Below, piece after piece: positions 17,329 to 25,961 of a stretch of DNA of 64,000 nucleotides (position 1 is the first letter of the stretch; each line of letters starts with the position of its first letter). The notes beneath the pieces are model-generated. The model did no database searches. It was not told the DNA's origin and was given only the letters and a program-made list of their open reading frames with translations. Origin of the DNA: DATFCK01 sp963728975. GTDB taxonomy: Bacteria; Verrucomicrobiota; Verrucomicrobiia; Chthoniobacterales; UBA10450. Where the stretch lies: NCBI GenBank assembly GCA_963728975.1, contig CAVSMF010000005.1:248001-312000 (forward strand), in the 5' to 3' direction. The position numbers and the translations under genes are program-made.

Positions 17329-19052
17329 GAGAGGTTCAACACAAACTGGCTGTCGCGCGAGGCGAGCAACCGGCTGAACTGCTTTTCAAGAATGTTCGTC
17401 TGGTCAACGTTCTCAGCGGCGAGATTCACGAAACCAGTGTTGCCGTCGATGATGGCCGGGTTGTCGGCATTGGCGATTACGACGCGAAGGAAACCATCGA
17501 CCTGGCTGGGGCCTACCTGGCTCCGAGCCTGATCGACGGGCATTTTCACGTCGAGAGCACGATGGTGACGCTGCCGGAATTAATCCGCGCGGTCGTGCCC
17601 CACGGAACCGGGGCGATGGTTATCGATCCCCATGAGTACGCGAACGTGCTCGGCATGGACGGAATCCGTTACGTGCTCGAATCAAGCAAGAATTTACCGA
17701 TCGATTTTTTTATCATGCTGCCGTCATGCATTCCGGCCACGCACCTGGAAACGGCCGGGGCCCGTTTCACCGCCGACGATCTTGCCCTGATGATCGCGGA
17801 CGACCGCATCGCCGGGATCGCGGAGTTGATGAATTATCCCGGCGTTTTTCTGGGAGCGGAGAGCGAGCTGGCCAAGATCGAGGCCGGCAAAGGAAAGGTC
17901 ATCGACGGACACGCCCCCGGGCTGCGGGGCAAGAATTTGAACGCTTACGCTTTGGCCGGGGTGCGGTCCGATCACGAAAGCACCGAGGAGGAAGAAGCGC
18001 GAGAGAAACTGCGCCTGGGCATGCACCTGCTGGTGCGGGAGGGGAGCACCGAGCGCAATCTCGAACAGATCATCGGGCTCGTTAGGCCAGAGAACGCCGC
18101 CAACTGCTCGTTTGCCACTGACGACAAACTTCCGGGCGACCTCGTCCGCGAGGGACATATCGATCATTCGATTCGTAAGGCGATCGCGCATGGCGTCGCC
18201 CCCATCACCGCGATCCAGATGGGAACGATCAACCCAGCCCGCTATTATCGGCTGAAAAATCACGGCGCCATCGCCCCGCGGTATTGGGCTGATTTCATCG
18301 TCCTCGACAATTTGGAAAAGATGTCGATTCAGCGCGTCTACAAAAAAGGAAAGCTCGTCGCGGAAAAAGGTCGTTATACCGGCGGGAAACTGCCGGAAGT
18401 TCCTCAACCGCGCAGCACCATGAACTTGAGTTATCGTGCCCCGCAGGATTTCCAGTTGGCTGCCCCGCCCGGCTCCGCCGCGGTCCGAATTAAAGTAATC
18501 GAGATTGTTCCCCGCCAAATCGTCACCAAGGTTGCAGTCGTGCCGGCAAAAATTGTCGCTGGTAAAATTGTCTCCGATCCGGCGCGCGACATTTTGAAAT
18601 TGGTCGTGATCGAGCGTCATCGGGCCACCGGCAACGTGGGAGTCGGTTTTGTCCGGGGTTTCGGATTGGGGCGTGGCGCCCTCGGATCGACGGTTGCGCA
18701 CGACGCCCACAACGTCGTCGTCGTCGGGGCGAATGATAACGACATCATCGCCGCAGCCAAAGCGCTGGAAACCATGCGCGGCGGCCAGGTGGCGGTGGCC
18801 GATGGAAAAATCGAAGCCGCTTTGCCTCTTCCCATCGCCGGATTGGTGTCCGATCAGCCGCTCGAGACCGTGATTGAGCAGATCGAGCAGCTCAACGCCG
18901 CCGCCGCCCGATTCGGATGCAAACTCGACGCCCCCTTTATGTCTCTCTCGTTTCTGAGTCTCTCGCCAATTCCGGAGCTGAAACTCACCGACCAGGGATT
19001 GGTTGACGCGGTCAATTTGAAACTAACCAGCGTCATCGCAGATTCCGGTTAG
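17325..19052 (+). CDS. ade: Adenine deaminase (amidohydrolase type)
   Basis: The 575-residue protein matches the Ade family: SLIDGHFHVEST with metal-binding His73 and His75, VIDPHEYANVLG, IAELMNYPGV, and the C-terminal half with HDAHNVVVVGANDNDI. It deaminates adenine to hypoxanthine, supplying xanthine dehydrogenase, whose stop codon overlaps its GTG start (GTGA). The length is normal for the family. It closes the purine-only part of the cluster. Confidence 0.93.
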   Translation: MREVQHKLAVARGEQPAELLFKNVRLVNVLSGEIHETSVAVDDGRVVGIGDYDAKETIDLAGAYLAPSLIDGHFHVESTMVTLPELIRAVVPHGTGAMVIDPHEYANVLGMDGIRYVLESSKNLPIDFFIMLPSCIPATHLETAGARFTADDLALMIADDRIAGIAELMNYPGVFLGAESELAKIEAGKGKVIDGHAPGLRGKNLNAYALAGVRSDHESTEEEEAREKLRLGMHLLVREGSTERNLEQIIGLVRPENAANCSFATDDKLPGDLVREGHIDHSIRKAIAHGVAPITAIQMGTINPARYYRLKNHGAIAPRYWADFIVLDNLEKMSIQRVYKKGKLVAEKGRYTGGKLPEVPQPRSTMNLSYRAPQDFQLAAPPGSAAVRIKVIEIVPRQIVTKVAVVPAKIVAGKIVSDPARDILKLVVIERHRATGNVGVGFVRGFGLGRGALGSTVAHDAHNVVVVGANDNDIIAAAKALETMRGGQVAVADGKIEAALPLPIAGLVSDQPLETVIEQIEQLNAAAARFGCKLDAPFMSLSFLSLSPIPELKLTDQGLVDAVNLKLTSVIADSG

Positions 19053-19433
19053 CGCTTCTCTCGCGGCTTCGCGGAATGCTACGGGGTGGCGGGCGCTGCG
19101 CTCGAGATATTTCAACAGTCTCTTAGCTCAGGTGGATCGGCCGCTCCGCGGACGATGTTAAAACCCAATCCCGAAGAATTTCGGGATCAAACCTGGCGCC
19201 CTTTAGACTAGCTGTTGGAACGCTGCAGGTGGATATTATGAGCTCCGAAATCGGTTCGGAGCTTTAGGTTAACATCGCCCGCGGAGCGGCCGATCCACCG
19301 GAAAGCGCATTAAGCCGCGCTCAACAAGGACCGCTAGAGATGTTCGGCAAAACGCCGCGAAACATGCCCGCGGTGCCCGGTCCACCCCGAAAAAGACTCG
19401 CAACCCGGCGACAAGCCGTAGCAAATTGCAGAC
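19053..19433. other. Gap between ade and the amidohydrolase gene
   Basis: This 381-base stretch holds no credible gene. Its centre is the inverted-repeat element at 19131-19299, listed separately. The 130 bases after it should contain the promoter or leader of the following gene, but no clear -35/-10 pair stands out. Confidence 0.5.
19131..19299. repeat. Inverted-repeat element, copy 1 (169 bp)
   Basis: Arms of 30 bp (19131-19160 and 19270-19299; GGTGGATCGGCCGCTCCGCG, then GACGATGTTA) are inverted copies with one mismatch. Inside is a second hairpin (GAGCTCCGAAATCGGTTCGG, about 19239-19258). A shorter copy with the same arms lies at 27785-27900. No open frame is inside, so it would be non-autonomous (MITE- or BIME-like). 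Confidence 0.85.
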
Positions 19434-20678
19434 ATGCGAGAAGCCCTGAACCCCAAACGCACCGTCGCGGAACTAAAAGAATTACGATCCCTGACCGGCA
19501 ACGAAGAGGGGGCCCAGCGGGTAGCGTTTACCCCGGTTTGGGCCACCGCTCGCAAATGGTTGCGCGATAAAATCGAAGAGACCGGCGCCGAGATTCATAA
19601 TGATGCCGCCGGCAACCTCTGGGCGACTCTCCCCGGCAAATCGGACCGGGCGCTTCTCATTGGCGGCCATATCGATTCGGTCCCGAACGGCGGCTGGCTC
19701 GACGGCTGCCTGAATACATTGGCCGGCGTCGAGATTCTGCGCCGGATCAATTCGCAATACCAGGGCAACCCTCCCGTGACCGTGCGCCTGGTCGATTGGG
19801 CCGATGAAGAAGGCGCGCGATTCGGCAAAAGCCTGTTTGGATCGTCCGCGTGCTCGGGCAATTTGGACATGAACGAAGCGCGCGGATTGACGGACAAGGA
19901 CGGCATTCCGCTGCCCGAAGCATTGCGACAACACGGAATCGATTTCGAAAAAGTGAAAGACTCCGGGAAAGAGCTCAAGAACGCCGCTGGTTACCTGGAA
20001 CTGCATGTCGAACAAGGCCCGGTCCTGCTCGATCTCGGGTTGCCCCTTGGAACTGTTCTGGGAACGTTTGGAGTCGAGCGCCACGCTATCACCTTCCACG
20101 GGCAAGCCGCGCATTCCGGCAGCACTCCGATGAACCGGAGGCGCGATGCGTTTTTGGCTGCGGCCAGAATGAGCCCGGAGATCTATCGAATTACCGATCG
20201 CAACGGAGGCGTTTGCACGATCGGTTCGTGCACCACCAAACCTGGAATCGTAACCAGCGTGGTGGCGGAATGCCGAATCACGCTCGACCAGCGGCACCTG
20301 GAAGCGCCCGCGTTGCAGCGCATGCTCAGCGAAGCGAAGGAGGCGAGCGAGCGATTTGCCAAAGAGGGAAATGTCAGCGTTTCCTGGGAACGCCTCTGGC
20401 AAATCGCGCCGATCTTATTCGACGATCAACTGATTGATTTCTGCGATCAATCCATTGCCGAAACCGGGGCCAAACCCCACCGGCTGCCGTCGGGACCACT
20501 CCATGATGCCGCTGAAGTGGCGCGGGCCGGAGTTCCGACGGTCATGATGTTCGTCCAGAGCCTGCACGGGATCAGCCATAATAAGATTGAAGACACCAAA
20601 GAGGAGCATATCGAATTGTGCGTAACCGCCTTCGACAAGCTGGCGGAAAAAGCGATGCAATGGATCGCTCGGGCATAA
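19434..20678 (+). CDS. M20-type carbamoyl-amide hydrolase (beta-ureidopropionase or allantoate amidohydrolase)
   Basis: The 414-residue protein is of the Zn-dependent AllC / N-carbamoyl amino acid hydrolase family: GGHIDSVPNGGWLDG (His79, Asp90), WADEEGARFG (Glu125/126), LELHVEQGP (His191), FHGQAAHSGS for dimer and substrate binding, and GISHNKIED near the end. Allantoicase already handles allantoate in this cluster, and the downstream genes make the reductive pyrimidine path, so hydrolysis of N-carbamoyl-beta-alanine is the likelier job; sequence alone does not decide. Confidence 0.85.
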   Translation: MREALNPKRTVAELKELRSLTGNEEGAQRVAFTPVWATARKWLRDKIEETGAEIHNDAAGNLWATLPGKSDRALLIGGHIDSVPNGGWLDGCLNTLAGVEILRRINSQYQGNPPVTVRLVDWADEEGARFGKSLFGSSACSGNLDMNEARGLTDKDGIPLPEALRQHGIDFEKVKDSGKELKNAAGYLELHVEQGPVLLDLGLPLGTVLGTFGVERHAITFHGQAAHSGSTPMNRRRDAFLAAARMSPEIYRITDRNGGVCTIGSCTTKPGIVTSVVAECRITLDQRHLEAPALQRMLSEAKEASERFAKEGNVSVSWERLWQIAPILFDDQLIDFCDQSIAETGAKPHRLPSGPLHDAAEVARAGVPTVMMFVQSLHGISHNKIEDTKEEHIELCVTAFDKLAEKAMQWIARA

Positions 20679-20679
20679 G

Positions 20680-20815
20680 CACCAATACCCAACATCCAAA
20701 CTCCAGAGAAACTTCAATCATCAAACATTCAAAGCCGCCTGAACTGGGCGCAAAATTTAATTCGCTGTTGATACTTGGGATTTCTCTGAATGTTGGCGCT
20801 TGGAATTTGGAGCTT
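20680..20815. repeat. Inverted repeat pair upstream of preA
   Basis: The left arm (20680-20720) reads CACCAATACCCAACATCCAA then ACTCCAGAGAAACTTCAA; the right arm (20770-20815) reads GGGATTTCTCTGAATG then TTGGCGCTTGGAATTTGGAG, its degenerate reverse complement. It is the same family as at 10586-10713 and 22041-22766. The preA ATG lies 75 bases further on, with its own ribosome site. Confidence 0.75.
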
Positions 20816-20889
20816 CACCAGTTGTTTTTTTGTCGCAATCACCGGAAGAACTCGATAGAGATATCGCCAAATCCCAAAGGAGAAACACC

Positions 20890-22029
20890 ATGCCTACACT
20901 AGCCACCACTGTTGATGGATTGAAGCTGCCTAACCCGTTCGTAATCGGCTCGGGCCCTCCCGGGACCAATCTCAACGTCATCACGCGCGCGTTTCGGGAA
21001 GGTTGGGGCGCCGTGATCGCCAAAACGGTCAGCCTCGACGCCGCAAAAGTCGTCAACGTCACCCCGCGTTACGCAAAGCTTTATTCCAGCGACCGGCAGG
21101 AGGTCATTGGTTGGGAAAACATCGAGCTGATCAGCGACCGCCGTTTCGAGATCTGGCTCGACGAATTCAAGAAGTGCAAAGATCAGTTTCCAGACGGGGT
21201 TTTGATCGCGTCGATCATGGAGGAATACAACCGCGATGCCTGGGCTGAGATCGTCGAGCGCTGCCAGGATGCCGGAGTCGATGCCTTCGAACTGAATTTC
21301 TCCTGCCCGCACGGTTTGCCCGAACGCAAGATGGGCGCGGCCATGGGCGAGAATCCGGAGATTCTGGAGGAGGTCGCGGGCTGGGTAATGACGTCGGCCA
21401 AGAAGCCGGTCTGGGCAAAAATGACGCCGAACGTGACCCGCATTGAAGATCCGAGCCGGGCAGCGTTGCGGGCCGGGTGCCAGGGGGTTAGCGCGATAAA
21501 CACCATCCGCAGTGTCATGGCGGTCAATCTCGACAGTCTGCGCCCCGAGCCGACCGTCGAAGGAATGACCACCCCGGGAGGGTATTCGTGCAAAGCAGTC
21601 CGGCCTATCGCTCTGCGTATGGTGATGGAAATCGCCACCATGATTCGCCGCGAATTTCCCGGCCGCAGCCTGTCGGGAATCGGCGGCATCGAAAGCGGCG
21701 AGGACGCTGCCCAGTTCATTTTGCTGGGGGCGGACACGACCCAGGTCTGCACCGGGGTGATGAAATTCGGTTACGACTGCGTAAAACGGATGTGTGACGA
21801 ATTGCTCGCGTTCATGGACAAACATAAGTTCGAGACCGTGGCCGATTTCAAAGGCAAGAGTCTCGATTACTTCACCACCCACGCCGAACTGGTTCGGATG
21901 CAAAAAGAACGAAAGGAAAAAGACAAAGCGGCAGCCGACGCCGCCGCGGCCAAGAAGGTCGTCCGGGCGGACGGGGAATGGAGCGGCGACGATTTCGTGA
22001 AGCAATCGGACGCGTTAGCCAGGGGCTAG
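20890..22029 (+). CDS. preA: PreA-like dihydropyrimidine dehydrogenase catalytic subunit, lacking the Fe-S tail
   Basis: The 379-residue FMN barrel protein resembles the pyrimidine-reducing part of dihydropyrimidine dehydrogenase. Visible are FVIGSGPPGTN, the active loop FELNFSCPHG with Asn136, Cys139 and His141, AKMTPNVT, and AINTI with Asn204-Thr205 for the pyrimidine. The start ATG has AAGGAG eight bases upstream. In enteric PreA a C-terminal ferredoxin-like 8Fe-8S domain follows; here the tail is Lys/Ala-rich with no CxxC motif, and no PreT partner lies in the window. It should reduce uracil and thymine, but the electron path is unclear. Confidence 0.85.
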   Translation: MPTLATTVDGLKLPNPFVIGSGPPGTNLNVITRAFREGWGAVIAKTVSLDAAKVVNVTPRYAKLYSSDRQEVIGWENIELISDRRFEIWLDEFKKCKDQFPDGVLIASIMEEYNRDAWAEIVERCQDAGVDAFELNFSCPHGLPERKMGAAMGENPEILEEVAGWVMTSAKKPVWAKMTPNVTRIEDPSRAALRAGCQGVSAINTIRSVMAVNLDSLRPEPTVEGMTTPGGYSCKAVRPIALRMVMEIATMIRREFPGRSLSGIGGIESGEDAAQFILLGADTTQVCTGVMKFGYDCVKRMCDELLAFMDKHKFETVADFKGKSLDYFTTHAELVRMQKERKEKDKAAADAAAAKKVVRADGEWSGDDFVKQSDALARG

Positions 22030-22040
22030 GATGAAGGGCA

Positions 22041-22227
22041 AAGGGAGGATGAAGCACCGAATCCCAGATCCCAAACTCCAGGGAAGCTCCAACTCGTGAA
22101 GCACCAAGCTCCAACATCCAAGCTCCAGAGAAGCTTCAATGGGGCCAAGCACCAAATCCCAAACCCCAAACCCCAGGGAAATCTCAAGCACCAAGCTTCA
22201 ACATCCAAGCTCCAGAGAAGCTCCAAC
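22041..22227. repeat. Cluster of AAGCACCAAGCTCCAACATC-type repeats
   Basis: At least three imperfect units follow each other (for example CAAGCTCCAACATCCAAGCT, then CCAGAGAAGCTTCAA), mixed with CCCAAACCCCAAACCCC words. They are in inverted orientation to the arm at 22726-22766, so the four-helix-bundle gene lies between opposing copies. The stretch is open in one frame, but its low-complexity translation is not a credible protein. Confidence 0.8.
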
Positions 22228-22311
22228 AAGCAATCGCCAAAAGGATTGCATTGGTCACGGAAGTCTTCCCAATCTCCTTCGCCGGGAAACGGAGCATTGC
22301 GCCTAAATGAG

Positions 22312-22722
22312 ATGGCACCCGACCAGGGAAAAGGCAGGCACCCGTTTGATTTGGAGGACCGGACAACTCATTTTGGCGAAGCGATTGTTCGATTCTGCAA
22401 AAAGGTCCCGCGCAACCCCACCAATGACCGGCTGGTCGGTCAACTTGCCGGTTGCGGACCGAGCATCGGCGCAAATTATTGTGAAGCAAACGAGGGAGTT
22501 TCAAAAAAGGATTTTCGGAACGTCATCGGACGTTGCGTCAAGGAGGCAAAGGAGACAAAATTTTTCCTTCGCATGATGGCAGCGGCCGAACCAACACTCG
22601 CTGAGGAAGCCCGGGAATATTACCGGGAAGCGAAGGCATTACATTTGATTTTTGCGAGCATTTTCCGCAATAGCAAGAGTGAACCCTCGGAGCGCAACGT
22701 TCGGGGGCGATTGAAATATTGA
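22312..22722 (+). CDS. Four-helix-bundle protein of the S23/IVP (Avd-like) family
   Basis: The 136-residue product from the ATG at 22312 has the family pattern: DLEDRTTHFGEAIVRFCKKV, then GQLAGCGPSIGANYCEANEG, and a helix with KEAKETKFFLRM. These small proteins were first seen encoded in 23S rRNA intervening sequences and are related to the accessory Avd of diversity-generating retroelements; their function in isolation is unknown. An upstream in-frame extension exists but consists of repeat translation, so I exclude it. It interrupts the pyrimidine operon between preA and the dehydrogenase gene and looks like a later insertion. Confidence 0.8.
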   Translation: MAPDQGKGRHPFDLEDRTTHFGEAIVRFCKKVPRNPTNDRLVGQLAGCGPSIGANYCEANEGVSKKDFRNVIGRCVKEAKETKFFLRMMAAAEPTLAEEAREYYREAKALHLIFASIFRNSKSEPSERNVRGRLKY

Positions 22723-22725
22723 AGT

Positions 22726-22766
22726 TTGAAGTTTCTCTGGATGTTGGAGCTTGGAATTTGGAGCTT
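22726..22766. repeat. Repeat arm serving as leader of the semialdehyde dehydrogenase gene
   Basis: The arm reads GAAGTTTCTCTGGATG then TTGGAGCTTGGAATTTGGAG and differs little from the one before allB (10668-10707). Its last GGAG (about 22759-22762) stands ten bases before the ATG at 22773 and is the only good ribosome site there. Confidence 0.75.
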
Positions 22767-22772
22767 TAATTT

Positions 22773-24254
22773 ATGACCAGCGTTCCCATTTTCATCAACG
22801 GCCAATGGCGCGAAGTAACCGGCGTCGCCACTTCACCGGTCTACAATCCTTCCCGGGGCGAAACCATCGCCCAGGTCCCAATGTGCGGCGCCGATATTGT
22901 CGATGAAGCGGTTCAGGCCGCGGCGGACGCTTTCCCCGCCTGGCGCAGGACCCCGCCGGTTGAACGAGCCCGCTTGTTTTTCCGTTACCGGCAGCTGATC
23001 GAAGAAAATTTCGATCGCATCTGCGAAACCATCACCCGCGAACATGGAAAAACCCTGGCCGAAGCCCGCGGCAGTGTGTATCGGGGGATCGAGAACATCG
23101 AGTACGCCTGCGGAATTCCCAACCTGCTCATGGGCGATACCCTGGAAGATCTGGCCCGGGGCGTCGATTGCGAAACGGTCCATCAACCGCTCGGGGTTTG
23201 CGTCGGCATCACCCCTTTCAATTTCCCGGCCATGGTGCCGATGTGGATGTTTCCGCTGGCCCTGGCCTGCGGGAACACCTTCGTCCTGAAACCGAGCGAA
23301 AAGGTCCCACTCAGTTCGGTGCTGATTATCGAGCTTTTGGAAAAGGCCGGTCTGCCCAAAGGCGTGCTCAATCTGGTCCATGGCGGGCGCGACTGCGTGG
23401 ACGCGCTGCTCACTCATCCAAAAGTAAAAGCGATCTCGTTTGTCGGTTCTTCTCCGGTAGCCAAACACATTTATGAAACCGGCACCCGTCATGGGAAACG
23501 GGTGCAAGCCAACGGGGGCGCAAAAAATTATATCGTGGTAATGCCGGATGCCGACGTGCCGCGGACGGTTGAAGCGCTTTCCACCGCTGCGTTTGGTTGC
23601 GCCGGTGAACGCTGCATGGCCGGCTCCACTGCCATCGCGGTCGGAAAAGCAGCCGACCACGTTTTGCCTTCTCTGGTCGAGGCCGCTCGTCTGATTAAGG
23701 TCGGGCCCACCGACATCAAAACCCAGCCCGACATGGGACCGGTGATCACCGCGCAACACCGCGACCGCGTATTCAGCCTGGTGGCAGCCGGCGAAAAAGA
23801 AGGAGCCAAGGTGCTGGCCGATGGCCGCGGCATACGAGTGGCAGACGCCCCTAACGGTTTCTTTATGGGCGCAACCATTGTGGATCAGGTCCAGCGCGAA
23901 ATGACCATTGCCCGGGAAGAGGTCTTCGGACCTGTCCTCAATGTCATGCGGATGGAGGACCTCGATCACGCAATCGAGGTCGCCAACCGATCAGCCTATG
24001 GCAACGGCGCCGCCATTTTCACCAATTCCGGAAAAGCCGCCCGCGAGTTCAAGTATCGAATCAAAGCCGGAATGGTCGGTATCAATGTCGGGGTGCCGGC
24101 CACCATGGCGATGTTTCCGTTTACCGGCTGGGATGAATCGTTTTACGGCGACCTCCATATTCAGGGCAAGGAAGGGGTCCAGTTTTACACCCAGCAAAAG
24201 GTCGTTTCCACCCGCTGGTTCGGCGAAGGAGTCGGAGACGTCTGGAAAAAGTAA
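22773..24254 (+). CDS. mmsA: CoA-acylating (methyl)malonate-semialdehyde dehydrogenase
   Basis: The 493-residue aldehyde dehydrogenase has GITPFNFPAMVPMWMFP (residues 145-161) and FGCAGERCMAGS with the catalytic Cys281, both diagnostic of the CoA-acylating MmsA/IolA group; the usual catalytic Glu of other aldehyde dehydrogenases is replaced, as known for this group. It would convert malonate semialdehyde to acetyl-CoA and methylmalonate semialdehyde to propionyl-CoA, the last steps of reductive uracil and thymine breakdown. Confidence 0.94.
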   Translation: MTSVPIFINGQWREVTGVATSPVYNPSRGETIAQVPMCGADIVDEAVQAAADAFPAWRRTPPVERARLFFRYRQLIEENFDRICETITREHGKTLAEARGSVYRGIENIEYACGIPNLLMGDTLEDLARGVDCETVHQPLGVCVGITPFNFPAMVPMWMFPLALACGNTFVLKPSEKVPLSSVLIIELLEKAGLPKGVLNLVHGGRDCVDALLTHPKVKAISFVGSSPVAKHIYETGTRHGKRVQANGGAKNYIVVMPDADVPRTVEALSTAAFGCAGERCMAGSTAIAVGKAADHVLPSLVEAARLIKVGPTDIKTQPDMGPVITAQHRDRVFSLVAAGEKEGAKVLADGRGIRVADAPNGFFMGATIVDQVQREMTIAREEVFGPVLNVMRMEDLDHAIEVANRSAYGNGAAIFTNSGKAAREFKYRIKAGMVGINVGVPATMAMFPFTGWDESFYGDLHIQGKEGVQFYTQQKVVSTRWFGEGVGDVWKK

Positions 24255-24258
24255 TTTC

Positions 24259-24525
24259 AACCGCGGATGACGCTGATAACGCGGATCGCTTTACAGAGGA
24301 TATTGCCCACGAAACATTCGAAAAGACGCAGAAGGTTTTGATCCAACCTCTCTTTTTATTCGGATTTTTCGTATGTTTCGTAGGCAAAACCCCATGACCC
24401 AAGAAGCATGCAAGCCAACTGGCGGCGTGAAGAAAATCTTCTCAAAAGGCGATATTTTTGGCCTAAGGCAGTGCGGATGACGCTCATGTCTTTAATTCAT
24501 CCGTGAAATCCGCGTGATCCGCGGT
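24259..24525. repeat. Gap with inverted CCGCGGAT-type repeat ends
   Basis: The left end (24259-24287, AACCGCGGATGACGCTGATA and on) and the right end (24498-24525, TCATCCGTGAAATCCGCGTG and on) are inverted copies of a short repeat; between them is AT-richer DNA without a gene. The right end leads directly into the dihydropyrimidinase start region. Confidence 0.7.
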
Positions 24526-24537
24526 AAGCATTCTGTC

Positions 24538-25917
24538 GTGAGTTTATTGATTAAGAACGGCGAAATCGTGACCGCGAGCGAGCGCTACGTGGCCGACATC
24601 TTTTGTGAAGACGAGACGATCACCCGGATCGACCGCGCCATCGACAATGTAACAGCCGACGAAGTGATCGACGCTTCCGGCAAATACGTCTTTCCGGGAT
24701 TCATCGACCCCCATGTGCATATTTACCTGCCGTTCATGGGCACCTACGCCAAGGACACCCACGAAACAGCCAGCCGGGCGGCCCTGGTGGGGGGGACCAC
24801 CACCTTTATCGAAATGATTTGTCCGGCCCGGGGCGACAAACCGCTGGAAGCGTTCGCGCTCTGGCTGGGCAAAGCGGAGGGGCGCAGCGCCTGCGATTTC
24901 AGCTTCCACATGGGCGTGACCCGCTACGATCCCGAAGCCGAGAGCGATTTCAAAGAGATCGTTAGGCGCGGGATCGCCAGTTTCAAAATCTTTCTTGCTT
25001 ACAAAGGCGCGTTCGGAATAACCGACGAAGAACTTTACCATGCCCTCCAGTTGGCTAAACAACTCGGCGTCATTACCACGGCCCACTGCGAGAACGCCGA
25101 TCTGGTTTTGGAATTACAAAAGAAATTTCTGAGCGAGGGGAAAACCGGCCCGGAATTTCATTACTGGAGCCGGCCGCCGGTGGTCGAGGCCGAAGGGGTG
25201 CATCATCTGATGACGTTCGCCGAGATGACAGGGGCGCACGTTTATACGGTGCATACCAGCTGCCGGGAATCCGTCCGCGAAGCCATGCAGGGGGCCGAGC
25301 GCGGAGTAAACGTCTGGATCGAAACCCTGATTCAATATCTGTTGCTCGATCGCACCGCCGCCGAGCCGAACTTCGAGGGGGCAAAGAACGTCATGTCCCC
25401 CCCGCTCCGCGATAAAGACAACCAGAAATTCCTTTGGTACGGTTTGCGCCAGGGATTTATCTCAACTCTCGCCACCGATCACGCTCCTTTCGATTACGCG
25501 ATCCAAAAACAGATGGGAAAAGACGATTTCACGAAAATTCCCAATGGCATTCCTTCCCTGGAAGATCGGGTGAATCTCTATTTCACCTACGGAGTCAAAG
25601 GCGGCAGGATCGATATCCACCGTTTTGTGGACACGGCCAGCACCCAGGCCGCCAAGTTGTTCGGCCTGTTCCCGCGCAAAGGCTCGATTCAAATCGGGAG
25701 CGACGCCGATCTTGTCGTTTACGATCCGGATTATCGAGGAACTATTTCCGCAAAAACCCACCAGATGAATCTCGATTACAATTCGTTCGAGGGCATCGAA
25801 ATTCAGGGCCGGCCCCACGTCGTCACTGTCCGCGGGAAAGTCGCCGCCCGCGCCGGAAAGTTTGTGGGCGAGATTGGGCGCGGGAAACTGCTCCAGCGCG
25901 AGCCGACCCATTTCTAG
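24538..25917 (+). CDS. hydA: Dihydropyrimidinase (D-hydantoinase)
   Basis: The 459-residue amidohydrolase has GFIDPHVHIYL (His59, His61), carboxylated Lys150 in ASFKIFLAYKG, TTAHCEN, YTVHTSC and ATDHAPFDY, the binuclear metal site of dihydropyrimidinases. It opens dihydrouracil to N-carbamoyl-beta-alanine. The GTG at 24538 fits the homology start (SLLIKNGEI); a GTG at 24514 would add eight residues coded by repeat DNA. Its last about 158 bases (25760-25917) recur at 26601-26720 (diverged) and 27620-27777 (one mismatch through the last codons), around two toxin-antitoxin modules. Confidence 0.93.
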   Translation: MSLLIKNGEIVTASERYVADIFCEDETITRIDRAIDNVTADEVIDASGKYVFPGFIDPHVHIYLPFMGTYAKDTHETASRAALVGGTTTFIEMICPARGDKPLEAFALWLGKAEGRSACDFSFHMGVTRYDPEAESDFKEIVRRGIASFKIFLAYKGAFGITDEELYHALQLAKQLGVITTAHCENADLVLELQKKFLSEGKTGPEFHYWSRPPVVEAEGVHHLMTFAEMTGAHVYTVHTSCRESVREAMQGAERGVNVWIETLIQYLLLDRTAAEPNFEGAKNVMSPPLRDKDNQKFLWYGLRQGFISTLATDHAPFDYAIQKQMGKDDFTKIPNGIPSLEDRVNLYFTYGVKGGRIDIHRFVDTASTQAAKLFGLFPRKGSIQIGSDADLVVYDPDYRGTISAKTHQMNLDYNSFEGIEIQGRPHVVTVRGKVAARAGKFVGEIGRGKLLQREPTHF

Positions 25918-25922
25918 TTCTA

Positions 25923-25960
25923 TTGACAGAACGAAGCGCAAGTAATACCTTGCGTATTAC
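25923..25960 (+). promoter_or_regulatory. Promoter/operator of the first PIN toxin-antitoxin module
   Basis: TTGACA stands at 25923-25928. It is followed by a perfect inverted repeat, GTAATAC (25942-25948) and GTATTAC (25954-25960), which ends one base before the antitoxin ATG. A -10 is less clear (TAATAC or TATTAC inside the palindrome). Antitoxins with DNA-binding N-termini usually repress their own operon at such a site. Confidence 0.6.
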
Positions 25961-25961
25961 A

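Noticed and set aside
22096..22311. N-terminal extension of the four-helix-bundle protein
   Set aside because: It is a translation of the CACCAAGCTCCAACATCC repeats; family homology starts after the ATG at 22312.
25434..25961. Upstream part of a long frame ending in the first antitoxin
   Set aside because: It runs through the hydA coding sequence in another frame; the antitoxin starts at the ATG at 25962, right after its operator.
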